Part shown: one piece after another, positions 1 to 10,012 of the stretch
Layout: every line of letters starts with the position of its first letter
Position numbering within the stretch: the first letter of the stretch is position 1
Assembly (NCBI GenBank): GCA_004802725.1
Contig: SGPM01000054.1
Span: 1 to 64,000 of the forward strand
Length of the DNA: 64,000 bases
Reading direction: 5' to 3'
DNA from: Antrodiella citrinella
Lineage: Eukaryota; Basidiomycota; Agaricomycetes; Polyporales; Steccherinaceae
The notes under the pieces: model-generated
The model's database searches: none
Seen by the model: only the letters and a program-made list of their open reading frames with translations
What the model was told of the DNA's origin: nothing
Program-made: the position numbers and the translations under genes

Positions 1-490
1 TTTCAGACAGACATGCTTATCATATAATACATTGATCTTAGACTTTCCTATCTCTGAACAGGGTGAAATTGAAATAATCGTGGTAGCAGAGTATCAGCTA
101 CAAGTAATGACTCTCGTACTATACACGTTAGAGGTAAAACACGGTAGGCTACTTCAACTAGACAGTTTAGCAGGACTACTTGTCGACTTTGCTAGCCTAC
201 GTCTAAATTAGAAAAACTGATTTTTCCTGATGTAAGAACACCTGCTCTTCCTGGATGTCTAGGCTTATGTCAGTACTTCAATATAGGGATTGGGTGGCTG
301 GGCATAGCCTGCTGTGCAAGCCGTTGTAACCATTCGTCGGGTTTTGATCTTGGATTCTTGTACGTTGTCGTATTTGCATGTGTTGTCCGAAAGCTTCCCG
401 ATCCGATCTTCGACCAAAACAGCTTAGCGCTCAAAGTCATATAACGCAGTAGATATGTATGTCTGAGTCTACCTACTACCGATGGTACAT
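1..490. other. Downstream flank, no gene recognised
   Basis: No frame gives a recognisable protein and no RNA gene is evident. It lies just downstream of the aldose 1-epimerase stop codon, so it probably holds that gene's 3' untranslated region and an intergenic spacer. Confidence 0.4.
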
Positions 491-2252
491 CTAGTCAGCA
501 AGAGAGAATTTGTACGTTGAACTCCATTCGAAATCCATTTCGGGACCATCTAAAGGTCATAACTTGTCACTTCCAAGCCAGCCATCAGTTGAAAGAGACC
601 GTGACAACGCACATATCTGGTTGATACCAAATTCGGGAGTATTGATGGCATCGATGTATCCTTCCTGTTCAATCGCAACAGCAGAGAAACTGGTGTAGTT
701 CAAGGAAGGGCCGCCGTGCACGATCTTACGAGGCGTGTCCAGCCAGTACGCGGTGTAGATCTGGACCGCCGGGTTGGTAGTGGTGATATCGAGTCTGTCA
801 TGAATATCGGTTCATTGAGGAGATGCTGTGTAGGTGCAGATGCGCAGGAGCTCACTTGATACCAGATACGTCGCTCCAGAGGGTGACACCCGGAGTGACC
901 GTGTGATTGTGATCGTAGATGAAGCAGTGATCGTAGCCTTGGCATGCTACGTAGTCATGGTCCAGTCAGTATAGCTTGGAAACCCTCGGAGAGGTGACTA
1001 AGCTTACGGGCACCGCATAGGCCAACAGTCTCGTTGAACCTAAATCCGATCTTCTCTGTTGGCCTGAAATCGAAGACTGTGCCTGTCACGTCAATGAAAT
1101 CACCGAGGGGGATGGCATCTCCGTCAACATCGACCACTCTAGACGCGTCAACGTGCAGGTGGTGATTCAGTATATCTTCGCTGCCTTGGAAAGCATCCAA
1201 GTTCCTATCGTTGTACCATCAGAACACGCATGACTCTCCGAAACTCTGTAGGCCGTACCAGTAAATGTGTTGTGTTAGCATGATCGGCGTCTCTTCCGTA
1301 GCTGTGGCATGCACCGTCGTCTTGAGGATTCCACCATTTTCCACGGCATGGGTTGCCTGTTGTACGACTTTAATGAGGGATCACGGGAAAACCAATGCGA
1401 GGACGAACATAAGCCGTTACGTTTCCCGGAAAGCCCTCGTCGGCAGCGTCCAAGTGATGATAGGTTACGCTCGTTGGGGATTTAGCCGCGATCGTCCAGT
1501 TACGACGATCCCATCCAAGGATGCCGCCTGTAATTATCAATGAAACGTATGAGCTCCGAGAGCATATGAGGTGTAGGTCCACACTCGCCGTGGAGGGTAT
1601 CTTGGTCTGTTTGATTTGGTCAATAGACGGCGATTTCAGTGAATTGGAAGGCTTACCGTTGTGATCATTGAGAGGGATATGGTAAACGTTAGGGCCATCG
1701 GGCTGAGGGTCCTTGGTGATAGGAATAGAGAAAGTACCTGGATAGACATCAGTAAACATAGATGAGTAACTGGAAGACAGACGAACCATTCTTGATGCGG
1801 TTTGCATAGCTTAAAAGGCTGTAGAAGATGTTGCCCCGCGTCAACAAACATAAGAGACACTTACCGACCAACGATGGGATTGAAAACAGGATGTGCTGGA
1901 TCAGTGAGCAGTTTAGTCTACACCGTGTTAAGTTAGTGTACCAAGAACAAACATGAACAGTCATTTTATAAGTACGTACATTGTCATCATAGCCCAGGAT
2001 GATATCGCGCGCTTCCCCGTGTCTATCCTTGACCCACAGCTCCGTCATTGTTGCACCAACGGAAACGAACTTCGCAGTGATAGATCCATCTGGCGCAGAG
2101 AGCGTGGTGACATCAAACGGCTAGACAGACAAATAGACGATTAGACTTGATGGTTCCGCTTGATGAGGATCATCGCATACCCATTCCGTAGCCGCAACCA
2201 GAGTGGAAAGGCTTAGGACGCTAGCCACTGCGACATATACTGCACGAATCAT
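491..2252 (-). CDS. Secreted aldose 1-epimerase (galactose mutarotase family)
   Basis: This family interconverts the alpha and beta anomers of aldoses such as galactose and glucose. The start is the ATG at 2250-2252, which opens a hydrophobic signal-like leader (MIRAVYVAVASVLSLSTLVA), so the enzyme is probably exported. Spliced exons give the family landmarks in order: DRHGEARDIILGYDD, NPIVGRYANRIKNG, DTLHGGILGWDRRNW, TQHIYWNL with the expected catalytic His, and SFSAVAIEQEG with the expected catalytic Glu. The last intron runs from NQIY into GPEMDFEWSSTYKFSLAD and ends at the TAG at 491-493. At least six introns are needed. One (about 1528-1588) appears to use a GC-AG border, because only that splice restores the conserved LHGG motif. 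The neighbouring gene at 3700 is divergent. The family call is firm; individual exon borders are hand-placed. Confidence 0.9.
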
Positions 2253-3699
2253 GGAGAATTCGGGGTACGAGAACAGGGCTGATGCTATGGGGTTCCAAAG
2301 GGTCGTCGTAATCCTCGATTCTCCGTCATCGGGTCTTTATTGTAACGAAGAAGGTGTGGCGTCATCGGCTTGGAGAGCGTCTGGCAAATTATCGCAAAGC
2401 AAGCGTCCAGTTCAGTGCAGAACCCATGCGTACGATGACACGGGCGGGTCATATGAGCGTTGTCCGTGTTGTAATCTGAGAACCCGGAAGGTGTCATCCC
2501 AAGCGTTTCGCCGAATTTTGAAAGGCGAAAAGCGGTTTTCGTAGCTGGTTGAGCGACAATCAAGTCCAGGCGAGACGAAGTATGTCCGGACATTGCTGAA
2601 TAGGAGTGCACGTGCTTCTAAAGCTTCAGTCAGAACGCAGAACACAGCCTGATAGAAGTCTAAACGCACTGTTTAGGAGATTTCTCGGACAGACTTTGTG
2701 CAATGGCGTACCTTTCGGGTTCACTAACATCACTAAGTCGTTGATTAGAACATCGAGACAATTTCTCCATATCACAGGACTGTTTGCACCTTTATGCATA
2801 TGCACATTGATGAAGGTGAGCCGACTTGGCTCGCGGTGCGAGCATTGTGAACAGCCCGATGGGATCACGCGTGCGTTTGTGAGCCTGTCAACATTGGTCA
2901 AAACGACTCGTATATGAAAGTACAAAATGTATGAGTGGGACTCACGCAGTGACACGCACAGTAGGGTACTTATGTTCAGTCGTTCGAATGCTCACCAGTG
3001 GCTTCGGATCTGATCGGCACACGTGCTCCAGCTGGGACCGAGTGAGATGATGGGTAAGACCCCTTCGGAACACCTGAGATTGAGCGGACTTTGACAATTC
3101 TGCTACATGTTGATTTTAGTTTGGCAAGTGTAGAGGCCCGAGCTTGCCAGTGAGGACCTGGGTCTAGCAGCCCGGTAGGTGCTGTTTCGTTGTCGTGTCA
3201 ATCGTCGCAACGTATTTTCATGAGAGGCAGCAGGGACCATATAAGGTACATACCTCGACGGCTCGACGTTTTAAACAATTCCTGAGAATAACCAATGATG
3301 TTGAACCCGTTGTATCAAAGCATCATGATTTTGAGCGACAAAAGTGTTGAGCATCGACAGCTTGTTGACGACAGTCTCCATGATCGGCTATACACTGCTG
3401 ATGAGTTTTTTTTGCCTCTGGGGATATGGGAAAGAACAAGATACAAGATGGATGTGCGAGAAAAAGTTCACTGGTTTGGATTGTCTATCGCTTCCGATTT
3501 ATCTTTCTCTTTTATCTACGCGACTCGCTTCGCAGCACGAAGCTTCCTACCGTTGCTAGTTCTACTTCCCTCGTGCTTTTCATTCCTCTTGCCCCTTCCT
3601 CTCTTCTTGTTCGTGCGGTCTCGTCTTTCGACGCCACAAGGGTCTCCTTGTTCCCTGACGTCCACTTGCTAGCAACTTAGCGCAGTTGCAATCATCAAA
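2253..3699. promoter_or_regulatory. Divergent intergenic region with pyrimidine-rich leader
   Basis: About 1.4 kb separates the divergent epimerase and Ser/Pro-rich genes. Small open frames here look random. Positions about 3500-3690 are strongly T/C-rich and run into the ATG at 3700, as is usual for the core promoter and 5' leader of basidiomycete genes. No TATA box or operator could be assigned confidently. Confidence 0.4.
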
Positions 3700-6079
3700 A
3701 TGTCGAAACGACCCGCCAGCATCGCCTCATTCGACTCGGAAACATTGGATTTCTTCGACGACAGAAATGCCTCCTTCCGGACCTCAAAGCTAACGGCGGC
3801 GGGCGCAGTGTTTGGAAGTGCTCCTCGTTATCGTGCACCGACGGACCCTGCGCAGCGGACCATCGCGACCCAGCCGTCACCGTCATCACGTCTCCAGCGA
3901 CGGTCATCTGAGGCGTTGCCACGAGCCATTCCTACGACACCCTCTCGTCTCCGTTCATCCAGTGCCGCGCAGGTGCAAGAGAAAGTGCCAGAACGGCCAG
4001 GCAGTCCCGACATTGAAGCCATTCTAGCCAAGACACCTCGACCTCGCAAAACGTCAACAGTCTCGCCCCCACGGTCATTGCTTCGCTCCGGTCAACGTTC
4101 ACAGTCTACACTCAGTCTTCGGCTTAATGCAAAGGAGAGGAAATCGGTGGCAGAAGATGACGAGTCGATATTTTCAATCTCGGACTATGGCATGTTACTC
4201 GAGGAGGATGAGTCGCAGTCGGATGAGGCTGGAGGAAGCGAGTCTGATTCCAGCATTGACATCCATACACCACTACCGTGAGTAATACCTTTCCCGTGAT
4301 CGTACAATTGACTGAGACCGTTGTATAGTCATCTTATGTTTCGGGACGGATTACTGTCTCCGCGTTCTAAACTATTGCCGCAGGACTCGAAGAAGCCTGC
4401 TGTATATCCGTTCAAGGAGAAGGCGGATGATCGCTCCCGCAGTGTCTTGAGTATTGCCTCTACTGGTGAGTTCCACAATATCTAGCTTTGGATTTCCTGA
4501 TCTGATTAATGATATAGTTGGCTCTTTCGTAACGAAGACAGGTCTGCAGAAAGACCCGCGTCATACAGAGAGACGGCGACAGCGTCATCGCGACGGCTCA
4601 CTTCTTCGTGCAGGCATGGGTTTGACTACTGGTCTTGGTTGGAGTGACAGGTAAATTCTCAGCTTCCTCCATTCTGATAGTGGCTGATATACGTGAAAAC
4701 TTAGTGAGGACGAGGATGCTCCTTCTGCTCTGACCCGCCGCCTGATCACAACAACAATCGACAGGAAGCGATCTGCGTCCGTTGCCCTTTCATCTCCGTC
4801 GCGCCCGACATCTGGGTATGACGAACTAGGCATGAGTCGATTTGCATCCCCAGTACCTATGTCGTCCCGTTTTACCTCGCCTGTGCCGCCATCCAGACAA
4901 CTTCCAAGGAAGAGCTCGGGAACACACCTTGGTATGCGATCTATGTCAGTGTCGCAGCTCCAAAACCGCGCCGCCACAGTCTCGTTCCCATCCATGCCTC
5001 TCAGTACGGAGCCCAAACTACCTACTATGCCGGAAGAAGCACCCAAGGCAAGGAACAGAACGACTTCTGTCTCCTCAAACACCAAGTCAATTCCCAAGAC
5101 ACCTCCAACACCCTCTTCCGGTCTGCCTCACGCATCACCGTCGCGTCAGAGAAATACTTCTTCGGCGTCAAGCAAACAGATTCCTTCGCCAAGAAGTAGA
5201 GCTGGGTCGGTGGCGTCAACTGTGACATCTGCAGGAGCTGGCTCACGAAGTAGAGCAACCTCTTCCGCTTCTACAACACCCTCTCATATAGGCAGAGTCA
5301 GGACGGAGTCATCTGCTTCCTCGACGGGACACAGCATACCATCTGTACCCAGGCCAAGTCTGGATTCACTGGCTTCTGTCAGTACATCGTCGCTGACGTC
5401 CACCGGAAGCAACAGCTCTGGCTCGGTCTACTCCACCTCCACGGCTTCAGCGTCTTCGGGCTCGGGTCCGCGACCTCTGCGTCTCGTTCAGAGCCTCAGC
5501 TCTCGTTCGCAGTCTCAAGATCACATTGCTGCTTCGGCATCCACTTCGTCAATTTCTGCTTCAGCAGCACCTGTCCCGCCCCAGGAGGTGGTAGCTTCCG
5601 CATCCGTGCCTCACCAACGTACTCGGACATTATCAGGGCCACGACCTCGCCCTCAGGCGCGTTCGCCCACGCCCACGCAGAGCCCCACCCAGTCGTTTTC
5701 CTCTACCCCGCTATCACCTCAACAGCGTCCCTTCAGGTTTCCCCTACCCAGTCCAGCGGACGATGCTGGCACGACCTCTCCCTCATTTGCCTCACCTCCA
5801 GGCTCTTCCTCAACTGTCTACTTCTCCCCTGTCACCTCGCCCTCCGTTGGCTCGTCGCATTCCGAATCTCGACCGACCAGTCCCTCTTCGCCGCGGCAAC
5901 GTCCAATACTTATTGGTGCGCGGCCGAAGCCGCGCACAGGCACAGGGATGGCCTACAGGACGAGCTCATTCCCGAATTTGCAGGCTCAGGCATCGGCGCT
6001 GCGCATGCGGACGCTGGCCACCGGGCCTACACCTGTCACTATGTCCGCTGAGGGTAGTGCTTATCCCGTGAGGATATAA
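3700..6079 (+). CDS. Ser/Thr/Pro-rich low-complexity protein of unknown function
   Basis: I do not recognise a domain. The ATG at 3700 follows a pyrimidine-rich leader and opens MSKRPASIASFDSETLDFFDD. Three or four short introns (near 4279, 4466, perhaps 4520-4541, and 4651) join the exons in frame. The large last exon ends at 6079. The first 190 residues have mixed composition with an acidic stretch near DESIFSISDYGMLLEEDE. From about position 4830 the protein is mostly Ser, Pro, Thr, Ala and Arg, with many S-P and R-x-x-S sites, so it is probably disordered and could be heavily phosphorylated. The C-terminus (YRTSSFPNLQAQASALRMRT) is less repetitive. A regulatory or cytoskeletal role would be a guess. 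Confidence 0.75.
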
Positions 6080-6565
6080 CGGATACTCTATTCCGCCCGA
6101 GGCGATTGCGTTCGCTGGCGCTGTTCGGCGCTGGAGCGACGACCTCCATCCTCGTTCTGTTTGTGCATAGTTGGTTTCTTTTAGATTTCGTTTGCATGCT
6201 TTCGATTCTGCTCTTGGTTTATTCGTGTCTCTAGCCCGCTGGCATGGCATTTTATTTATGCGTCTCCCACCCCGCTCTCCTTCTCCCGATTCCCTCATAG
6301 AACTGTCGCTCATCCCACTTATATCCACCACTACATACCTAGGTTCCAATAGTGCATTTGTCCGTCTGGAATGCAAATAGCAAGTTTTACATATAAACAT
6401 ACAGATATTTACACAAAGCTGTGGTAAGACGGACACACCGAAATCAGAGCAACCAAGACAAGGCTGTCTGCGATGACTTGATTATTTACAACCAACTGGC
6501 CGTCGCCTGTCATGTGTTATGTGGTTTCTCGGAGACATACACTGGTGCAACGCGACCAGTCCATC
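6080..6565. other. Convergent 3' region
   Basis: This lies between the stop codons of two convergent genes. It is A/T-richer toward 6380-6420, as expected of 3' untranslated ends. No separate gene is supported. Confidence 0.4.
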
Positions 6566-7004
6566 CTATTCGACCTCTTCTTCATGCCAATGTATGTGGA
6601 AGAAATGGTTCCCTTCGGCATTCGGATGATCATGATGGTCGTGGTCGTGTGCATCGTGCATATGGTGGTGGTGGTGGTCATCCATGTCTGGATCCATATC
6701 ATCATGCTCATGCTCATGCTCGTGGTCATGATCATGATCATGGTGGTGGTGGTGATGATGATGGTCGTCCCCGTCCTCGTCTCCGTCCTCCAACTGCCAG
6801 TACCACACGACCAGCTCGGGCAGCAGGAACCCGATCGCGATCCCAGTGACGAGGCCAATAGCGAACTGTTTGTTACGCAGGAGGACCCCTCGCATCTTCA
6901 TACGGTCGGTGTGGACGTGCGTGAGGTGTGGCAGGGTAGGTAATCAGCTTGGAGGAAAGAATGATATGAGGCGTACGCACGACACCGAAACTGAAGCCAA
7001 GCAT
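6566..7004 (-). CDS. Small membrane protein with His/Asp-rich tail
   Basis: The 111-residue reading frame from 6901 encodes a basic N-terminus, one hydrophobic segment (FAIGLVTGIAIGFLLPELVV), then a tail dominated by His, Asp and Glu: an eight-His run, DHDHDHDHEHEHEHEH-type alternation, and another five-His run. An upstream exon is plausible: the ATG at 7002-7004 gives MLGFSFGV and could splice over a GT-AG intron to MRGVLLRNKQ. That start fits better than the internal ATG because the hydrophobic segment would then be preceded by a normal short leader. The tail could bind Zn, Ni or Cu, but this is inference from composition. It may be an internal-membrane or mitochondrial protein; no family is recognised. 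The repetitive codons (cat/gat) suggest slippage-driven length change. Confidence 0.6.
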
Positions 7005-7224
7005 CTCTGAACCGCGTTATTTGCTCTTCTCTCCCTGTCACTCCTCGAAATATGGTCCTATTCCAGTATTGATGTCGATGCCACAAGGTCGCAAGTGAGT
7101 TTCACGGAACGAGTAGCTATACGCGTCCGTCCAAATGAGGGCATCAATAAGATATATCCGGTCACAAGATCTCTCTTTCTTAAAACCGTGGCGGGATGGG
7201 CGATTGACTGCACATTTGTACTGA

Positions 7225-7585
7225 CACAAGAGTCTTACTTGTTCAAAGGCCTCAATATTGGGGCCATATACGGCGTTTCTCTTACTTTGGCTCAAGAAGA
7301 AGAAGACGAGGACACTCTCGATTGTGAGTTACATTCCGAGTCTTCTTCAACCTATAGGTCGGTGCTGATCGATGAGCGTCGGAATTGGAGGATACCGAAA
7401 CGCTGCTACTCGAACGCGTGCGCTTGCCTTGCTCAGCAGTATACGCGTACCCTGACTTGCACCGGATGCGAGTGTGTAAGGGGATGTTTTCGAGTCTTGT
7501 AGTTGTACTGCAATCGGCAATGCCAAAAGTTGAGGGTGGTCCGTTCACATCTCTCATTCATCACGACGACAAGACCATTATTTAA
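7225..7585 (+). pseudogene. Decayed C-terminal fragment of a MYND gene
   Basis: This fragment is homologous to the 3' part of the MYND gene at 17825-19773. It keeps RRNWRIPKRCYSNACAC but then suffers small insertions relative to the other copy: a 4 bp duplication near 7430, an extra G near 7482 and about 6 bp near 7500. These break the zinc-ligand series and introduce a stop after GCFRVL. About 280 bp of upstream coding sequence is also deleted. No start or 5' exons are present, so it is a relic of segmental duplication. Confidence 0.8.
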
Positions 7586-8940
7586 ATGTGTACGAATTGC
7601 GCTGAAGGTCTGGCCAATGGCAGGAGCCTAATGGGAGAGGGAGTCCTGTGCAGCAATGAATCATCCATTTCCCTTCCATTCCAAGAGTGACGGAAAAATG
7701 AAAAAGTATTGTAAAATACAGACAGAATACCGTACACACAATATTATAGTTCGGGGGATTGACAAAAGGAGATACAGACTAGGAGTCAACTACAGTCATA
7801 CAGTATGAAAGAAAATAAAGGGGGTATGAATCCTACTAGTATTGAAGGAAACTTGGGGTGGTGACTCTATTGGTGCCTAATCCAACCAGAGGAGAAGCAT
7901 CAAGGAGCGACATGGATGGGGTATCAAACAAGAGATCTGCTGCATCTGTGTCAGGGTCACCGCCTCCTCGCAAACGAATCAGATTGGTCCCAAGTGGAGC
8001 TTCTGTGAGATCAACCGGTGAGAGAGGAGAAGGAAGGCTTCGCAGATTGGTCACAGCATCAGTGAATTCCTCCATGAATGAGTGTGCTGTAGATGGAATC
8101 CAAAAGTGAACACTTCAACACACACGGGATAAACTGCCATATGTACGGACAATGTATATCATGTCCTTGAACTGGACAGACACCTCCTGGATTACCGTAA
8201 AATCCCATTCCTGATTCGGCAACCACCCCGCTTTTACTACAGCCCCAACTAGCCTGACTTCAAGCCATCTACCCGACACCCCGCAATCCAGACTCTGGGG
8301 ATCCATCCTCACTCCCGGGGGGTCACTTTGTTGTTGAAGATGCATCATGTACTTGGTGAGGGCATGGCTAAACTCATACATTACCACCACTATCATGAGA
8401 AATCGCAGTGTAGTGTTGCCCTAAGGGAGTAAAAGTTGAACTCAAGTTGAATGGTAGAAGTGATGATTGCTTGATATTCAACTCAACTGGGTCAGCCGTC
8501 AAGGCTTCTGCCAGGCCCAAATGAATACAGATGATGTTTGGCTCCTCGGGGTCTTTGCTCACCAAGCCCCAGCCGTCAAGGTGGGCGTCAAGCCGGATGT
8601 CTGGTGGTTGATTGTCCAGAAACTGCGAAGTCCAAGAGGCAAGGTCCTGGTCAGTGGGCAAGTCGTGGAAGGTAGCCCCTCTAGCCTTATAGTCCAAACG
8701 GTCGCGAAAGACGTGCAGGATTGTTGTGTACACTGAGGATGTTCTGCTGTCGTTGCCAATAAAGTGGTAGACCGTTTCGACGATGTTCTTGACAGTACGA
8801 CATATGAGGTCCCCGGCGGGACCATCAGGAGGACCGTAGACGTTGACCATTAGCTGTTGGTCGGAGTGGAGATTGGGCGGCGGGAGATGGGGGCGTCCGG
8901 GAACTCGGAATCTTCCGAAGCGGATCCCCTTTGGGAGACC
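7225..8940. repeat. Segmental duplication, copy A (partner of 19161-20570)
   Basis: From 7225 the sequence matches 19161 onward almost base for base, across the end of a MYND gene and an adjacent minus-strand repeat gene. The match resumes on both sides of gaps. Copy A lacks about 280 bp present in copy B (B 19293-19568, junction near A 7370). The last shared block is the one around GGAATCTTCCGAAGCGGATC, at about 8911-8940 in A and 20530-20560 in B. Confidence 0.85.
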
Positions 8941-9159
8941 CGCGCCACGTGGTCCCGACGGTCTGTGCTCGACCCCGCGAATCCCGACATAGAGTACCCT
9001 TCCTTCCCCAGTAGTGTCCCCAACCTTCTCTTCTCTACTACTCAATGCATCACCGGACAGGATGGCGCCCCGTAGGACAGAGTTGCAACCCCCCCCCCCA
9101 AGTCCAACATCAGAATCCGAAATTTGCCTGGCGGAAACCGTCAGCCCTCCCCATCCCAC
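7836..9159 (-). pseudogene. Multi-copy hypothetical gene, copy A, probably frameshifted
   Basis: No known family is recognised. A 261-residue open frame (9159 to 8374) contains LPKGIRFGRFRVPGRPHLPP, then NVYGPPDGPAGDLICRTVKN and DLASWTSQFLDNQPPDIRLD. Sequence related to the rest of the protein continues in another frame (8396-8115) and then again after 8075 (FTDAVTNLRSLPSPLSP, GTNLIRLRGGGDPDTD), ending at 7836. Aligned with copy B, copy A carries two extra bases near 8100, which breaks the frame between VEVFT and FMEEFTD. It is either a pseudogene or a gene with unresolved introns. It lies tail-to-tail with the decayed MYND fragment, and the pair was duplicated together. Confidence 0.55.
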
Positions 9160-10012
9160 ATTAATATCGCGATTCAGACGGACCGGCGGAACCTCTCTTA
9201 CATAAATCTCAAACTCACCCGGACCCGTCAGTCAAAATTGCAATCGTCTCCTCTGGAGACGTCGGTCTGACCCTCTCAGGTGCGGGTCAGCGCTCAGCGT
9301 TCAGCCTCCTGGAGATCACGGCATCTCGCCTCCTGCCGCGCCCAGTCAAGATCGGAACCCGCCACGTCCTTCACTCTCAATCGGTCGAAGAATACGCGTG
9401 GTCTGTCGTTGGCATGTTGCGCCATTTCGTATTACGTGTACGTGAATGTGAACACGTCGGGGGACTATACTTCTTGGAATCTTACACTATTGACTATTGA
9501 CTATAACGACTCGGACGCTGCGAGCGGGGCAAGAACTCGAAACGGTGGTGCGGCAGACAAGCAAGGGACGAGGGCGGGACGACGAGACGGATCAAAAGAG
9601 GTGAGGTGAGAATAAAAGGAGGAGAACAGAGAACAAGTCATGTGGTATCTAGAATTTCGGGGAAACATCGACTTTACTATAAACTTGACAATACGCATAT
9701 AAAAAAGGAAGAAACACATAGGTCGCAAAGAGGTCTCTCAAAAAACCGGTACATGTATCACTACTATATTTCAGGACACGTAGGTAGGATCGGGGAACGG
9801 CCAAATGTGCAAGGAACTAACCCCCCATCCGAGCCGTGTTATTTAAACCGTGGTGGGATGGAAGGAAGAGATAGATGCAACTGTTCGAGGTCCGTTCCGG
9901 AATCGTAGCCCATATACTTCTCCATCATATCAACACACAGACGGGGCGGGGCGCGCGTTATGCAGCAGCAGACAAGACACGGATTCGGATTCAAGGAGAA
10001 CCGGAGCCCGCT
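9160..10012. other. Intergenic and 3' flank of transcription factor gene
   Basis: No recognisable protein or RNA is seen. The A-rich segment about 9600-9730 probably contains 3' untranslated sequence of the minus-strand gene ending at 10013. A run of eleven C residues lies near 9091-9101. Confidence 0.35.

Noticed and set aside
3295..3672. 125-codon plus-strand frame rich in Phe, Leu and Ser
   Set aside because: It is translation of the pyrimidine-rich leader of the gene at 3700.
6512..6943. Very hydrophobic plus-strand frame (MVVVV, IMLMLML runs)
   Set aside because: It is the exact complement of the His/Asp-rich codon repeats of the minus-strand gene; Val/Met runs arise because ATG and GTG complement CAT and CAC.
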